Shown piece after piece: positions 46,033-55,719 of a stretch of 64,000 nucleotides of DNA. The stretch covers positions 497,807-561,806 of the forward strand of contig VXVC01000007.1 of assembly GCA_009836625.1 (NCBI GenBank). The letters run 5' to 3'. Positions within the stretch are counted from its first letter, which is position 1, and the number at the start of each line of letters is the position of its first letter. The notes under the pieces are model-generated. The model saw nothing but the letters and a program-made list of their open reading frames with translations. It did no database searches and was not told the origin of the DNA. Position numbers and translations under genes: made by a program. This stretch comes from Holophagales bacterium (GTDB lineage Bacteria; Acidobacteriota; Thermoanaerobaculia; Multivoradales; Multivoraceae).

Positions 46033-47193
46033 CTACCGGTTCCCGGCTTCGAGAGCTTCCCGCTCGAGGATGCGCGCGCCGCGCATGATGCCGCCCATCG
46101 CGTAGTTGCCTTCGTGGCAGGCGTACTCGTAGAGCTTGGCGCTCGTCTGCCGCCACGGATACTCGCCGCTCCAGGGCTCGATCCAGGTCGCCGGGTCCTC
46201 GACGGTGAAGCCGTAGAGCAGGGTGTCGGGACCGAGCCGGGAGAAGCGCTCGGTGACCTTCCGCTGCACGGAGGTATCCAGGTGCTCGCGGAAGTTCGTC
46301 GTTTCGACGACGAGGGTGTCGCCTTCCCAGTAGCCGATCGAGTCGCCCATGAAGAAGGTCACGTCCGGCGGCGGATGCTCCGAGTTCAGGCGCACGATCC
46401 GCGCGTCGTGAATCTGCTCCGCCAGAACCATGAAGTGGTCCTCGGTCTGCACGATGCGCTTCGTGTTGTTGTAGAGCGAGGGCCTGGCGGGCGGTCCGGA
46501 GCGACTGCGGCTGAGGATGCAGCGTTCAGCAAGCGGCCGCAGCTCGATGTCGTCGTAGGGGCCGACCTCGCGGCCGAGCCACCAGGCCGTGCCCGTGTTC
46601 TCGTGCCGGAACGCCGCGACCCGGGCCGCCGCCTTCTCGCGGCCGTCCTCGGTCATCGCCGGCATGCGGCCGTTCTGCGGGTCGGTGATGATCGACGTCC
46701 GGAACTCCCCGTCGATCTGGAAAGCGCTGTCGCCCTGGTCGACCCAGAACCAGTTGTAGCCGCCGACCCGGCCGGCGCCGAGAGCCTCGCCCGCCTCCGG
46801 ATCGTCCTCGAAGCCGAAGGCGCTGGCGCCGCCGACGGGAGGCGCGTCCCGCTCTGGACTGCTCCAGCGCCCCGCGTTCGCCGCGAACTCGGCTCGCTCG
46901 CGGGCGATCTCCGCCGCCTGCTCCCGGGTCAGCGACAGCCGATCGCCCAGTTCCACCGGCCGCTGCAGCGGGGTCACCGTCGCCGGGTCGTAGGTGCCGG
47001 TGAAGTCCGGCCGGCCCGATGCCGTGCGCGGCTCGTCCTGCGCGGCGACGGAACCCACGACGCACGCGACGAACTCCATGACCACGACGACCGTGCCCGC
47101 GAGAACGCGGCGGGGCCAGGACCGCCTGTCTTCCCTGGTTTCCCCGGTCACGTCGTCCCCGGTCACGTCGGTCTCCTCTTCGTCCAAGGTCAT
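46033..47193 (-). CDS. secreted hypothetical protein (GYWEGDTLVVET family)
   Basis: A 386-residue protein with an N-terminal hydrophobic segment (VLAGTVVVVMEFVACVVGSVAAQ) that looks like a late signal peptide after a charged extension. The C-terminal half carries the phrases IGYWEGDTLVVETTNF, TERFSRLG and YACHEGNYAMGG, which I know from a large family of uncharacterised exported proteins in Acidobacteriota and Proteobacteria. No catalytic motif is identifiable. It is followed after 5 bp by the DinB-like gene. Confidence 0.75.
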   Translation of the reverse strand: MTLDEEETDVTGDDVTGETREDRRSWPRRVLAGTVVVVMEFVACVVGSVAAQDEPRTASGRPDFTGTYDPATVTPLQRPVELGDRLSLTREQAAEIARERAEFAANAGRWSSPERDAPPVGGASAFGFEDDPEAGEALGAGRVGGYNWFWVDQGDSAFQIDGEFRTSIITDPQNGRMPAMTEDGREKAAARVAAFRHENTGTAWWLGREVGPYDDIELRPLAERCILSRSRSGPPARPSLYNNTKRIVQTEDHFMVLAEQIHDARIVRLNSEHPPPDVTFFMGDSIGYWEGDTLVVETTNFREHLDTSVQRKVTERFSRLGPDTLLYGFTVEDPATWIEPWSGEYPWRQTSAKLYEYACHEGNYAMGGIMRGARILEREALEAGNR

Positions 47194-47290
47194 GGCGCTG
47201 TGACGCGGTCGAAGCCTACCGGCTCTCTCGCGCCGGCCCCGTCTTCTGTCTGCTAGCCTGCCCCGGTTTCGGGGCTCCTGGCGCCGCGGC

Positions 47291-48835
47291 GTGAGCGAGA
47301 ACAAGAAGTACGACGTACTGATCATCGGCTGCGGGCCGACGGGGGCCACGCTGGCCAACCTGCTTCGGGCTCGCGGCCGGTCGGCGGCGATCTTCGACCG
47401 CGAGCCGGATGTCTATCCCACGCCCCGGGCGATGGTCCTCGACCCGGAGAGCTGCCGCATCTACACGTCCATGGGGATCCTCCAGAGGCTGATCCCCGAG
47501 GACGCGTCGCCGTACGCGCGAAACGAGTTCGTCGACGAGAAACGCCGGCTGCTCATGACGCTCGATTTCCTCCAGGCCCCGAAGCGGTTCGGGTTCCCGA
47601 TGGGCGGCATGGTGTTCCACCAGCCCGCGCTCGAGCGCCTGCTGCGCGACGACTTCGCGAAGGGCGTCGCCGTCGACGCGTTCCTCGGCTACGAGGTGTG
47701 CGCGGTCGACGGCTCGGGCGAAGCCGCGAAGGTGGTCGCGACGAACCGCGACACGGGCGAGCGCCATGAGTTCACCGGCCGCTTCGCCGTCGGAGCTGAC
47801 GGCGGCGGCAGCTTCTGCCGCTCCGCGATCGGGGCGGAGCGAGTCGATTTCGGCTACCGGCGCCAGTGGATCGTCGTCGACCTCGTCGTCCACGACCAGA
47901 AGCTCTTCGATTCCCTTCCGGACGGCTCCGAGATCAGGTGCCGGCGCAACCGTTCCGTTGTGTACTTCAAGGGGCACCACAAGCATGTCCGTTTCGACTT
48001 CGAAGCCGGGGAGGCGCTAGCCCGGAACTTCACCGCCGAAGATGCCCTCGAGGCGATCTCCGAGTACTTCGACCCGGCTTCGTGCGAGATCCTCCGTGTT
48101 CAGCCCTTCCTCTTCCATGGCTCGATGCCGAAGGCGTGGCGCGCCGGTCGACTGCTGCTCGCAGGAGATGCCGCCCATCAGTCGCCGCCCTTCTCCGGCC
48201 AGGGCCTCAACATGGGCATCCGCGACGCCCTGAACCTGGCCTTCAAGTTCGAACTCCTGTTTCGAGGGCTGGCCGGACCGGCGCTTCTGGACACCTACCA
48301 GGAAGAGTGCTGGGACCACTGCGCGCGCCTGATCGAGGGCGCATCGAAGCGGGGCAGGATGATCAGCGCCTCGACTCCGCTCGCCATCGCGAACCGCAAC
48401 TACTCCTTCTTCCGCGGCCGCAGGAAGAGAAAGACCGGCTTCTCCCTGATGCGGCGCATGACGAACCGGCAGCCCTATCAACAGGGGCTGATCGGAGGGT
48501 CGGAGGCCTCCGGGGCACGCATGATCAGGCCCCGCGTGACGACCACCGGCGGCGAAACCTGGCTCGACGACCTGCTGGGTCCGGAGTTCTCACTCGTCGT
48601 GAGCTCCCCGACCGCCGGCGCCGACAGGGACTGGTTCACGGAGGTCCTCGGCGGCACCGTCCTCCATCTCGACCGCGACCTTTCCGACGCGAATGGCGAA
48701 CTCACCCGCTGGCTTGGCCGGAACAACGCGTCCAGCGTGTTGATTCGGCCCGACCGTTACGTCTACGAGACGGGCGACGACGGTTCCAGCCTCTGCCGGT
48801 CCCTCCGGCGAAAGCTGGAGGCACTGCAGGACTGA
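47291..48835 (+). CDS. FAD-dependent aromatic monooxygenase (PheA/MhpA-type)
   Basis: A 514-residue group A flavoprotein hydroxylase from GTG 47291. It shows the FAD dinucleotide motif LIIGCGPTGATLANLLRARG, the VGADGGGS (DG) motif and the second FAD motif LLLAGDAAHQSPPFSGQGLNMG. The C-terminal thioredoxin-like domain is present but without CxxC. Such enzymes hydroxylate phenolic rings using NAD(P)H and O2. It is probably cytoplasmic and monocistronic. Confidence 0.92.
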   Translation: MSENKKYDVLIIGCGPTGATLANLLRARGRSAAIFDREPDVYPTPRAMVLDPESCRIYTSMGILQRLIPEDASPYARNEFVDEKRRLLMTLDFLQAPKRFGFPMGGMVFHQPALERLLRDDFAKGVAVDAFLGYEVCAVDGSGEAAKVVATNRDTGERHEFTGRFAVGADGGGSFCRSAIGAERVDFGYRRQWIVVDLVVHDQKLFDSLPDGSEIRCRRNRSVVYFKGHHKHVRFDFEAGEALARNFTAEDALEAISEYFDPASCEILRVQPFLFHGSMPKAWRAGRLLLAGDAAHQSPPFSGQGLNMGIRDALNLAFKFELLFRGLAGPALLDTYQEECWDHCARLIEGASKRGRMISASTPLAIANRNYSFFRGRRKRKTGFSLMRRMTNRQPYQQGLIGGSEASGARMIRPRVTTTGGETWLDDLLGPEFSLVVSSPTAGADRDWFTEVLGGTVLHLDRDLSDANGELTRWLGRNNASSVLIRPDRYVYETGDDGSSLCRSLRRKLEALQD

Positions 48836-48937
48836 GCTCGACATCGCGGGCGAGCCCTTGACCTCACTCCGCGTTTCATTCACTGTATGACCAGCCAGTA
48901 AGTCGCCGCCCCGCAACGGCCCTCGAGGAGAACGAAC

Positions 48938-49450
48938 ATGGCAATCGCCTTCACGCTGAACGGCAAGTCGACGACGGTCGACGCGCCGCCGGAGATGCCC
49001 CTGCTCTGGGTACTCCGCGACGAACTCGACCTCAAGGGCACCAAGTTCGGCTGCGGCCGGTCCTTCTGCGGGGCCTGCACCGTGCACGTCGACGGCGAGC
49101 CGGAGCGCAGTTGCCGCATGCCGGTCTCGCGTGCCGAGGGCAAGGAGATCACGACGATCGAGGGCCTGTCCGAGGACGGCGCCCATCCCGTGCAGCTCGC
49201 CTGGCAGGAGATCGACGTACCGCAGTGCGGCTACTGCCAGGCCGGCCAGATCATGTCGGCTTCGGCGCTCCTCGCGAACAACCCGGCGCCTACCGACGGC
49301 GACATCGACGAAGCGATGAGCGGGAACATCTGCCGCTGCGCGACCTACAGCCGCATCCGGACGGCTATCCACCGTGCCGCGGACATCGCACAGGCTCCAT
49401 CGGCCACCAGTCACGAAACGGCCACGGGCGCGGGAGGGAGTGAGGCATGA
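48938..49450 (+). CDS. [2Fe-2S] subunit of a molybdenum hydroxylase (IorA/CoxS-like)
   Basis: A 170-residue protein with two iron-sulfur sites: the plant-type cluster [17 protein letters not shown]...C and the helical-domain cluster CGYCQAGQ...GNICRCATY. This is the standard small subunit of xanthine dehydrogenase-family enzymes. It overlaps the large subunit gene by 4 bp (ATGA). It passes electrons from the Mo centre onward. The Ala/Ser-rich tail after residue 150 is probably disordered. Confidence 0.95.
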   Translation: MAIAFTLNGKSTTVDAPPEMPLLWVLRDELDLKGTKFGCGRSFCGACTVHVDGEPERSCRMPVSRAEGKEITTIEGLSEDGAHPVQLAWQEIDVPQCGYCQAGQIMSASALLANNPAPTDGDIDEAMSGNICRCATYSRIRTAIHRAADIAQAPSATSHETATGAGGSEA

Positions 49451-51675
49451 ACGCCGTGGACAAGACAGGCAACCTCTCCCGCCGCGGCTTCCTCCACGTC
49501 ACCGCCCTGGCGGGCGGCGGCATGCTGATCGGTGCCCGCTTCTCGCTGGACGGCGCGCGCGGCGCCGTCGCCGCCACCGCCGACGCCGAGACGGCGCTCA
49601 ACGCGTTCATCCGCCTGACGCCGGACGGCATCGCAACGATCATGGCCCAGAACCCCGAGATCGGTCAGGGCGTCAAGACGATGCTGCCGATGCTCATCGC
49701 CGAAGAACTCGACATCCCCTGGAGCCAGGTGCGCGTCGAGCAGGCGGACTTCGACGCGACGAAGTACCGCGGCCAGATGGCCGGCGGCAGCATGGCCACG
49801 CCGATGCACTACGAGCCGATGCGCCGCGTGGGCGCCGCCGCCCGCGCCATGCTCGTCGAAGCAGCGGCGAAGGAGTGGAAGACGAAGCCCGAGAAGTGCA
49901 CCACCGAGGCCGGCGCCGTCCACTTCAAGAACAAGTCGCTGTCCTACGGCGAGCTGGCGAGCGCCGCGGCCGGGGTCGAGCCGCCGAATCCCCGGACCGT
50001 TCCGCTCAAGGACGCGAAGGACTTCAGGATCATCGGCCAGGAGATCCCCGGCGTCGACAACCCGCAGATCGTCACCGGCAAGCCGCTCTTCGGCATCGAC
50101 GTCACCGTGCCCGGCATGAAGTACGCCGTGTTCGAGAAGTGCCGGGTCCACGGCGGCAAGGTGAAGAGCGCCAACCTCGACGCGGTCAAGGCGTCGCCCG
50201 GCGTCACCGACGCGTTCGTCGTCGACTCGACCGCTGAGGCCGGAAGCGCCGCGCCCGCGCCCTCGATGTTTCAGGTCGGGCTGCCGAACGGCATCGCCAT
50301 CGTCGGCGACTCCTGGTGGCTGATCAACGAGGCCCGCAGCAAGCTGGAGGTCACCTGGGACGAAGGGCCGACCGCGTCCCAGAGCACCGCGGCCTTCGAT
50401 CGGCAGGCCGAGGAGCTGTCGAAGCAGGCGCCGGAACAGGATCTCAGGAACGACGGCGACGCGGCCGGGGCCCTGGCCTCCGCTGCGAAGACGGTCGAGG
50501 CTGCCTACCAGTACCCCTTCCTCGCCCATGCGCCGCTCGAGCCGCAGAACACGACCGCACACTTCCACGATGGCGGGCTCGAGATGTGGGCGCCGATCCA
50601 GACTCCACAGTTCGCGCGCGGAGACCTGGCCAAGGCGCTCGGCATTCCCGAGGACCAGATCACGATCCACCTGACCCGGATGGGAGGGGGCTTCGGGAGG
50701 CGCTTGTACTGGGACTACATGCTCGAGGCGGCGCTGATCGCGCGGCAGGCGGGAGTTCCGGTCAAGCTGGTGTGGAACCGCGAGGACGACACGCGTTTCG
50801 ACTACTTCCGCCCCGGCGGCTACCACTATCTGCAGGGCGGTCTCGACGAGGCCGGCAAACTGACGGCGTGGCGCGACCACTTCGTCAGCTTCGGCGAGGG
50901 TCGGCGGTTCGCCCCGAGCGCCGAGATGATGCCGAACGAGTTCCCGCAGGGCTTCGTGCCGAACTTCGCGCTCCAGGCGTCGAAGATGCCGCTCGGCATC
51001 CCGACGGGAGCGCTGCGCGCTCCGACCAGCAACGCGATCTCGTTCGTCGTCCAGTCGTTCATCGACGAACTCGCGGTCGAGGCCGGCAAGGACCCGCTCC
51101 AGTTCCGGCTCGACCTGCTCGACTCGGCTCCCGCCGGGACCAGGACCGCCTTCGACCCCAAGCGGATGAAGGCCGTGCTCGAACTCGTGCGCGACAAGTC
51201 GGGTTGGGGCAAGGCGGACCTGCCCGAGGGCACCGCCCAGGGCGTCGCGTTCCACTTCAGCCACCGCGGCTACTTCGCCGAAGTCGTCCAGGCCACGGTC
51301 AGCAAGGAAGGCGAACTCGGCGTCGACAGGATCTGGGTCGCCGGCGACGTCGGCAGGCAGCTCGTCAACCCGAGCAACGCCGTCAACCAGGTCCAGGGCG
51401 CTGCCCTCGACGGCCTCGGCCAGGCGCTCGACCAGGAGATCACCTTCGACGGCGGCCGCACGAACGAGAGCAACTTCCACAACTTCAAGCTGCTCCGCAT
51501 CGACCAGGCGCCGCCGGTGGAAGTCCACTGGGTGATGAGCGACAACCAGCCCACCGGTCTGGGTGAACCCGCGCTGCCGCCGGTCCCGCCGGCCTTGTGC
51601 AACGCGATCTTCGCCGTGACCGGCAAGCGGATCCGCTCGCTTCCGATCTCGAAGCACGACCTGAGCTGGGCCTGA
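49447..51675 (+). CDS. molybdopterin-binding subunit of isoquinoline 1-oxidoreductase-type enzyme (IorB-like)
   Basis: A 742-residue protein with a twin-arginine-type signal ([18 protein letters not shown]), so the complex is probably exported folded. Mo-hydroxylase motifs are visible: [37 protein letters not shown] and the C-terminal [18 protein letters not shown] holding the catalytic Glu. The twin-domain arrangement without an FAD subunit is typical of the isoquinoline oxidoreductase/aldehyde dehydrogenase subfamily. Electrons may go to the cytochrome P460-like protein or another c-type cytochrome, since the next gene follows by 6 bp. Confidence 0.93.
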   Translation: MNAVDKTGNLSRRGFLHVTALAGGGMLIGARFSLDGARGAVAATADAETALNAFIRLTPDGIATIMAQNPEIGQGVKTMLPMLIAEELDIPWSQVRVEQADFDATKYRGQMAGGSMATPMHYEPMRRVGAAARAMLVEAAAKEWKTKPEKCTTEAGAVHFKNKSLSYGELASAAAGVEPPNPRTVPLKDAKDFRIIGQEIPGVDNPQIVTGKPLFGIDVTVPGMKYAVFEKCRVHGGKVKSANLDAVKASPGVTDAFVVDSTAEAGSAAPAPSMFQVGLPNGIAIVGDSWWLINEARSKLEVTWDEGPTASQSTAAFDRQAEELSKQAPEQDLRNDGDAAGALASAAKTVEAAYQYPFLAHAPLEPQNTTAHFHDGGLEMWAPIQTPQFARGDLAKALGIPEDQITIHLTRMGGGFGRRLYWDYMLEAALIARQAGVPVKLVWNREDDTRFDYFRPGGYHYLQGGLDEAGKLTAWRDHFVSFGEGRRFAPSAEMMPNEFPQGFVPNFALQASKMPLGIPTGALRAPTSNAISFVVQSFIDELAVEAGKDPLQFRLDLLDSAPAGTRTAFDPKRMKAVLELVRDKSGWGKADLPEGTAQGVAFHFSHRGYFAEVVQATVSKEGELGVDRIWVAGDVGRQLVNPSNAVNQVQGAALDGLGQALDQEITFDGGRTNESNFHNFKLLRIDQAPPVEVHWVMSDNQPTGLGEPALPPVPPALCNAIFAVTGKRIRSLPISKHDLSWA

Positions 51676-51681
51676 CCGCCT

Positions 51682-52257
51682 GTGCGCAACATCGCAATCG
51701 CAGCAGCCCTCATCCTTCTGATCGCGGCCTTCGTCGCCGTCGCCCAACAGTCGGACGCCGCCCCATCGCTCGACGGCATGGCCGTCCCCACTTACACCGC
51801 CGACGGCGACCTCATCCGTCCCGACGGCTACCGCACCTGGGTCTTCGTCGGAGCCTCGCTCGGCCTCAGCTACAACGAAGACGCCGCCGAGCGCGAAGGG
51901 CCAGGCGCCTTCACCAACGTCTACATCCAGCCGGAGGCCTACCGCTACTTCATGGAGACCGGCCAGTTCCCCGAGGGAACCATGCTCCCCATGGACGTCT
52001 TCCGCCCCGGCTCCCGTGAGGCCATCAACCAGGCCGGCTACTTCGAGAAGGACTTCCTGGGGATGGAGGTCGCGGTCAAGGACAGCGACCGCTACCCCGA
52101 AGGCTGGGCCTACCTCAGCTTCCGCGACCGGTCCGGAGGATTGAGGGAGTCGGCGTCAGCGTTCCCGAAGGACCGGTGCTACGACTGCCATGCGGAGCAC
52201 GCTGCGACGGACAACGTGTTCACGCAGTTCTACCCGGTGCTGCAGCGGAGGGAGTAG
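51682..52257 (+). CDS. cytochrome P460-like protein
   Basis: A 191-residue exported protein from GTG 51682 with an N-terminal hydrophobic segment (IAAALILLIAAFVAVAQ). A cytochrome P460 domain is recognisable from RPDGYRTWVFVGASLGLSYN and its single haem site CYDCH near the C-terminus. P460 proteins contain an unusual haem cross-link to Lys in some members and oxidise hydroxylamine or similar nitrogen compounds; others are simple electron carriers. Its place beside a molybdenum hydroxylase suggests an electron acceptor role. Confidence 0.87.
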   Translation: MRNIAIAAALILLIAAFVAVAQQSDAAPSLDGMAVPTYTADGDLIRPDGYRTWVFVGASLGLSYNEDAAEREGPGAFTNVYIQPEAYRYFMETGQFPEGTMLPMDVFRPGSREAINQAGYFEKDFLGMEVAVKDSDRYPEGWAYLSFRDRSGGLRESASAFPKDRCYDCHAEHAATDNVFTQFYPVLQRRE

Positions 52258-52278
52258 GCGGGCGCCGCCTGCTCACGC

Positions 52279-52563
52279 TCAGAGCATTCGCGCTTCCTCA
52301 AGCACCCGGTCCCGGAGCCCCGGGTGGAGACTGTGGTCGGTCACTACGTGAACCCGCCGGCCAAGAAGAGCCTGCACGTCCATCAGGAGCGCCCCAAGCG
52401 CCAAGCCGGTGCGTCCCGGCGGCAGAGTGACCAGCAGGTCGACGTCACTCGCATCATCCGCGTCTCCGCGAGCCATCGAGCCGAAGATGCGGACATCGCG
52501 GAGACCGTGTCGCTCCGCGAGGGCTCGGATCTCGGTTCGGTGGGACTTGATCAAGGCGTGCAT
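52279..52563 (-). CDS. MNT-type minimal nucleotidyltransferase
   Basis: A 94-residue protein from ATG 52563. The nucleotidyltransferase signature is clear: RIFGSMARGDADDASDVDLLV (GSxARG...DxD). Minimal NTases of this type are typically antitoxins that AMPylate a HEPN toxin, but no HEPN gene is adjacent. It follows the XRE gene after 56 bp on the same strand, next to a DUF6932 NTase-like gene. It may be a solitary antitoxin or part of an unusual three-gene set. Confidence 0.85.
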   Translation of the reverse strand: MHALIKSHRTEIRALAERHGLRDVRIFGSMARGDADDASDVDLLVTLPPGRTGLALGALLMDVQALLGRRVHVVTDHSLHPGLRDRVLEEARML

Positions 52564-52619
52564 GACAGAAGACCGGCCAGCCAGTTTAGACAGGGCATCC
52601 GGCGCAACACGGGCAGGCA

Positions 52620-53069
52620 CTACGCAACGGATGGCGCCACCGAGAGGAGAACCTCGTTCTGCATCCGGATGTCCAGTGCCCGCGCGACCTCGCACAGTCG
52701 CCGATAGCTGGCAGACGCGTACCGCTCCGCCTCGTACCGCTGTATCTGCTGCTCCTTGAGCTCAAGACGTTCCGCGAGCGCTCGCTGACTCAAGCCAGCC
52801 GCAATCCTGGCCTTGATCAAGCCGTCGGCAAGTTCGTCGAGCGAGGCCACCGAGATGACCGAAGGATCGGCGGCCTTCAAGCGCTCGTACTCTTCAAGCT
52901 CCTCACGCAGGTCGGCTAGCTGGCTCTTCATGGCCTCCAGTTCGGCGCGCCGCAGCCTCGGATGCACATCCGTGCGTTCGGGCGACTTCGCGTCGAACTC
53001 CTTGATCGCGCCTGCGAAGTCAGCTGCCTTTCTCCGCGTGATCCTGTACTGCCTCTCGTTTGTGATCAT
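52620..53069 (-). CDS. XRE-family regulator with coiled-coil N-terminus
   Basis: A 149-residue protein. The N-terminal half is a charged helical segment (ELEAMKSQLADLREELEEYERL) likely to form a coiled coil. The C-terminal half is a Cro/cI HTH (AGLSQRALAERLELKEQQIQRYEAERY). This layout is common for the regulator paired with DUF6932 proteins. Its ATG overlaps the upstream DUF6932 stop (ATGA), so the two are co-translated. It is the probable antitoxin or autoregulator and the likely binder of the palindrome at 53503-53526. Confidence 0.85.
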   Translation of the reverse strand: MITNERQYRITRRKAADFAGAIKEFDAKSPERTDVHPRLRRAELEAMKSQLADLREELEEYERLKAADPSVISVASLDELADGLIKARIAAGLSQRALAERLELKEQQIQRYEAERYASASYRRLCEVARALDIRMQNEVLLSVAPSVA

Positions 53070-53503
53070 GGCAAGCTCCCCAGTTCGACCAGTACGACGC
53101 CCTTCTCGACGCCTGACCGGTCCGTCTTGAAGAAGTCGCGGTAGAGCACCCCCGGCGCTGCCAGCGCCGATGCCGGGAAGAGATCTCCCAAGTACTTCTC
53201 CTTCATCGCCGCACGGCGATTACTGAAGTCGAGCAGGACCGGATCCAAGCGGTCCGGGTCGACGCCCGTCGTTTCCCAAGCTCCGTCGTAGTCCCCGGGC
53301 AGTGACTTCGCCGTAACGAAGCTCCCGTTCAGCAGAAGCTCCCGGCAGCCGACCGCCGCCAAGTTGCGACACGCCGACAGCAGACCTACCATCAGGCGCT
53401 CACGGTGAGCGTTGCCAGCGAAGCCTGCGGCGACATCGGACCACAGGGCATCGTGAACGCCGGGCGGTAGATAGCCGGTCACGGGGTCAAGTTCAGGCAA
53501 CAC
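53066..53503 (-). CDS. DUF6932 family protein (nucleotidyltransferase-like)
   Basis: A 145-residue protein from GTG 53503, giving VLPELDPVTGYLPPG, which is the usual DUF6932 opening. The central LLLNGSFVTAKSLPGDYDGAW has a Gly-Ser ... Asp-x-Asp pattern like a nucleotidyltransferase active site. Family members are found with HTH partners and are suspected toxin-like or defence-linked proteins; the activity is unproven. A longer reading to 53575 would run through the palindrome and is less likely. Confidence 0.8.
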   Translation of the reverse strand: MLPELDPVTGYLPPGVHDALWSDVAAGFAGNAHRERLMVGLLSACRNLAAVGCRELLLNGSFVTAKSLPGDYDGAWETTGVDPDRLDPVLLDFSNRRAAMKEKYLGDLFPASALAAPGVLYRDFFKTDRSGVEKGVVLVELGSLP

Positions 53504-53526
53504 GACACAACAATATCGTTGTGTCG
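53503..53526. promoter_or_regulatory. 24-bp near-perfect palindrome upstream of DUF6932/XRE operon
   Basis: CGACACAAC at 53503-53511 is the reverse complement of GTTGTGTCG at 53518-53526; the centre is AATATC, with one mismatched pair. It abuts the start of the DUF6932 gene and probably is an operator for the operon's XRE protein. Confidence 0.72.
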
Positions 53527-53756
53527 AAGCCAAGTCTACCCCCGATCGATCCGCACAGGAGACTGTCGCGGCCACAGCAGCGACCTCACGGAGGAGAACG
53601 CCGTGAACTAGGGCCAGTCGGGCCCGCCATATGCCGCCGCCATCCGTATGATCGAGACACCCCGACGCTACGGCATCGAGCTGACCCTGGACTTCTGACC
53701 CGCGAACTGTCGGGCCGCGCGCTTCGTCATTCGACTGCCTGACCCAGGAGACTCAC
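53527..53756. other. intergenic region with an unassigned ORF remnant
   Basis: 230 bp without an intact gene. A plus-strand stub (53630-53698) reads AIRMIETPRRYGIELTLDF then stop and looks like the C-terminus of a lost protein that I cannot identify. CAGGAGA before 53757 is the ribosome-binding site of the esterase gene. Confidence 0.55.
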
Positions 53757-55319
53757 ATGCGCCTTCCCGCCCTACTGACATCGGTCTGCCTCGCCCTTCC
53801 GGGCATCGCCCTCGCGGCGGATTCGCCCGCGGACCGCTGCGACGCGCTCTACCTCCTGACCGACTCGGACCACGCCGTGGGGCCGGGCGTACTGGTCCCC
53901 GCCACGGGCGAGGTCCCGGAGCATTGCCGGGTCCGCGGCACGATCGACGCGACGATCCGTTTCGAGGTCCGCATGCCGGCCGAGGGCTGGACGGGGCGGT
54001 TCATGTTCCACGCCCCCGGGGGCCTGGCCGGCGTGATCGGAGACACGAGCAGCCTGCTCGACGACGGCTTCGCCATGGCGACGACCGACACCGGCCATGA
54101 GCCGGACAACGACGCGTCTTTCTACCGGAACGACCACGCGCAACTGGACTTCGGCTTCCGCGCCAATCACCTGACGACGGTGCTGGCGAAGCGGATCATC
54201 CAGGAGTTCTACGGCCGGCCCGTCGAGCATGCGTATCTCTGGGGCTGCTCGAACGGCGGGCGCGCCGCGCTGATGGAGGCGCTGCGCTATCCGGACGACT
54301 ACGACGGGATCATCGCCGGGGCGCCGGCCGTCGACTATGGGTTCGGTCTGCTGACGTTCGCGCTCGAAACGAGCCGGCACCAGAAGCGGAACCCCCTCAC
54401 CGCGGACTCCGTGGCGTTGCTGGACGCGAACACCCGGAGAGCCTGCGACATGCTGGACGGCGTCGCCGACGGTATCGTCGGCGACCCCCGCAAGTGCACG
54501 GTCGAGCTCCTTGAACTCGACGCTCTCGAATGCCAGGACGGTCCCGCCGCCGACTGCCTCACGGCCGGCCAGATCGAGACGGCGCGCTTCATCTACACCG
54601 GGATCACGGACGACTCGGGCGCCGTCGTCGTGCCGGGCGTCTACCCGGGCGCGGAGCTGAACGGCGACTTCCAACTCTGGGCGACGGGTCCCGTGCCCTT
54701 CCTCGAGGGGACAGCTTCCGACGTCACGGTCGACGTGCTCGTGGCGGCGATGCACCGAACGCCGGGCTTCGACATCCACGCCTTCGACCCGGTGAAGGAC
54801 CTGCCCGCGCTCAGAGACGCCATGGTCGCGGTCGACCTCCCGGCGCCCGACTTCAGCAGGTTCGAGGAGAGCGGCGGCAAGCTGATCCTCTACAACGGCT
54901 GGCACGACTTTCCCTGCCGCGCCGCGGCGCTGGAGAGGTTCCTGGTGGAGGCCGGGGAAGTGAACGGCGAGATAGACGACTACCTGCGCACGTTCATGGT
55001 TCCGGGCATGATCCACTGCCTGGGCGGAAACGGCGCCTGGGCCGCCGACTACATCCAGGCGATCGTCGACTGGGTGGAGAACGGCGAAGCGCCCGACCGG
55101 ATCCTCGCGGAGCATCCCGGGAACTTCACGTTCCTGGAGGGCCAGGTGGCCCTCGGCGACAGGACGGTCAGTTGGAGCGAGGCGATGCTCGAAGCCGGCG
55201 AGGCGCTGGAAGACAGGAAGCGCTTCTCCCGCCCGCTGTGCCCCTATCCCCAGTACGCGCAGTACGACGGGTCCGGGGACGTGAACGACGCGGCGAACTA
55301 CGCCTGCGTCGCGGACTGA
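53757..55319 (+). CDS. tannase/feruloyl esterase-family hydrolase
   Basis: A 520-residue secreted protein with signal peptide LTSVCLALPGIALA. Tannase-family features: nucleophile GCSNGGRAAL (usually GCSTGGRQ), Asp in YNGWHDFPC, His in MVPGMIHCLGG and the DGVADGIVGDPRKC calcium-loop-like segment with paired Cys. Family enzymes cleave aromatic carboxylic esters (gallate, ferulate and similar), including plant and algal polyphenol esters. Length is normal. The substrate cannot be fixed from sequence. Confidence 0.92.
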   Translation: MRLPALLTSVCLALPGIALAADSPADRCDALYLLTDSDHAVGPGVLVPATGEVPEHCRVRGTIDATIRFEVRMPAEGWTGRFMFHAPGGLAGVIGDTSSLLDDGFAMATTDTGHEPDNDASFYRNDHAQLDFGFRANHLTTVLAKRIIQEFYGRPVEHAYLWGCSNGGRAALMEALRYPDDYDGIIAGAPAVDYGFGLLTFALETSRHQKRNPLTADSVALLDANTRRACDMLDGVADGIVGDPRKCTVELLELDALECQDGPAADCLTAGQIETARFIYTGITDDSGAVVVPGVYPGAELNGDFQLWATGPVPFLEGTASDVTVDVLVAAMHRTPGFDIHAFDPVKDLPALRDAMVAVDLPAPDFSRFEESGGKLILYNGWHDFPCRAAALERFLVEAGEVNGEIDDYLRTFMVPGMIHCLGGNGAWAADYIQAIVDWVENGEAPDRILAEHPGNFTFLEGQVALGDRTVSWSEAMLEAGEALEDRKRFSRPLCPYPQYAQYDGSGDVNDAANYACVAD

Positions 55320-55327
55320 CCGGCGCG

Positions 55328-55573
55328 ATGCGGCACGTTTCCACGACCGAGGCCAAGGCGCACCTGGCGGAACTACTGCGGGCCGTGGAGTACGGCCAGA
55401 CGGTGGCGATTACACGTCACGGCCAAACCATCGCGCATCTGGTTCCGGCGCGGACTCAGGATGGTGAGGCTCGGAAGTTGGCCGTGGAGAGCTTCCGGAC
55501 GCGTCGTCGACAGTGGCGGCGCGTCCGGATGGAGTCCGAGGAGATCGTCGCTGCGATTCACGAAGGCCGCTAA
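55328..55573 (+). CDS. Phd/YefM (VapB-like) antitoxin
   Basis: An 81-residue protein. The DNA-binding half RHVSTTEAKAHLAELLRAVEYGQTVAITRHGQTIAHLVPA is typical of Phd/YefM antitoxins. The C-terminal half, basic and Glu-rich, would bind a toxin. The expected PIN toxin gene begins at once (stop TAA followed by GTG) but is broken after 22 codons. The antitoxin is therefore probably an orphan. Confidence 0.88.
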   Translation: MRHVSTTEAKAHLAELLRAVEYGQTVAITRHGQTIAHLVPARTQDGEARKLAVESFRTRRRQWRRVRMESEEIVAAIHEGR

Positions 55574-55642
55574 GTGGCACCGTTCGTACTCGACGCGTCG
55601 GTGTCCATTGCGAACGGGCTACTACGTGGCGGAGCCTCTTGA
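55574..55642 (+). pseudogene. vapC (PIN toxin) 5' stub
   Basis: The frame beginning GTG 55574 reads VAPFVLDASVSIANGLLRGGAS then TGA. FVLDASV is the PIN-domain opening with its first catalytic Asp. The rest of the gene is absent, as expected after deletion. Confidence 0.72.
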
Positions 55643-55719
55643 GCTCATACCTGCCGCGGGAATCCCTCACGAGTGAGCTGGTGGCCTTCTCGGGGTCAAA
55701 CTCGAATTCCTAACAACAC

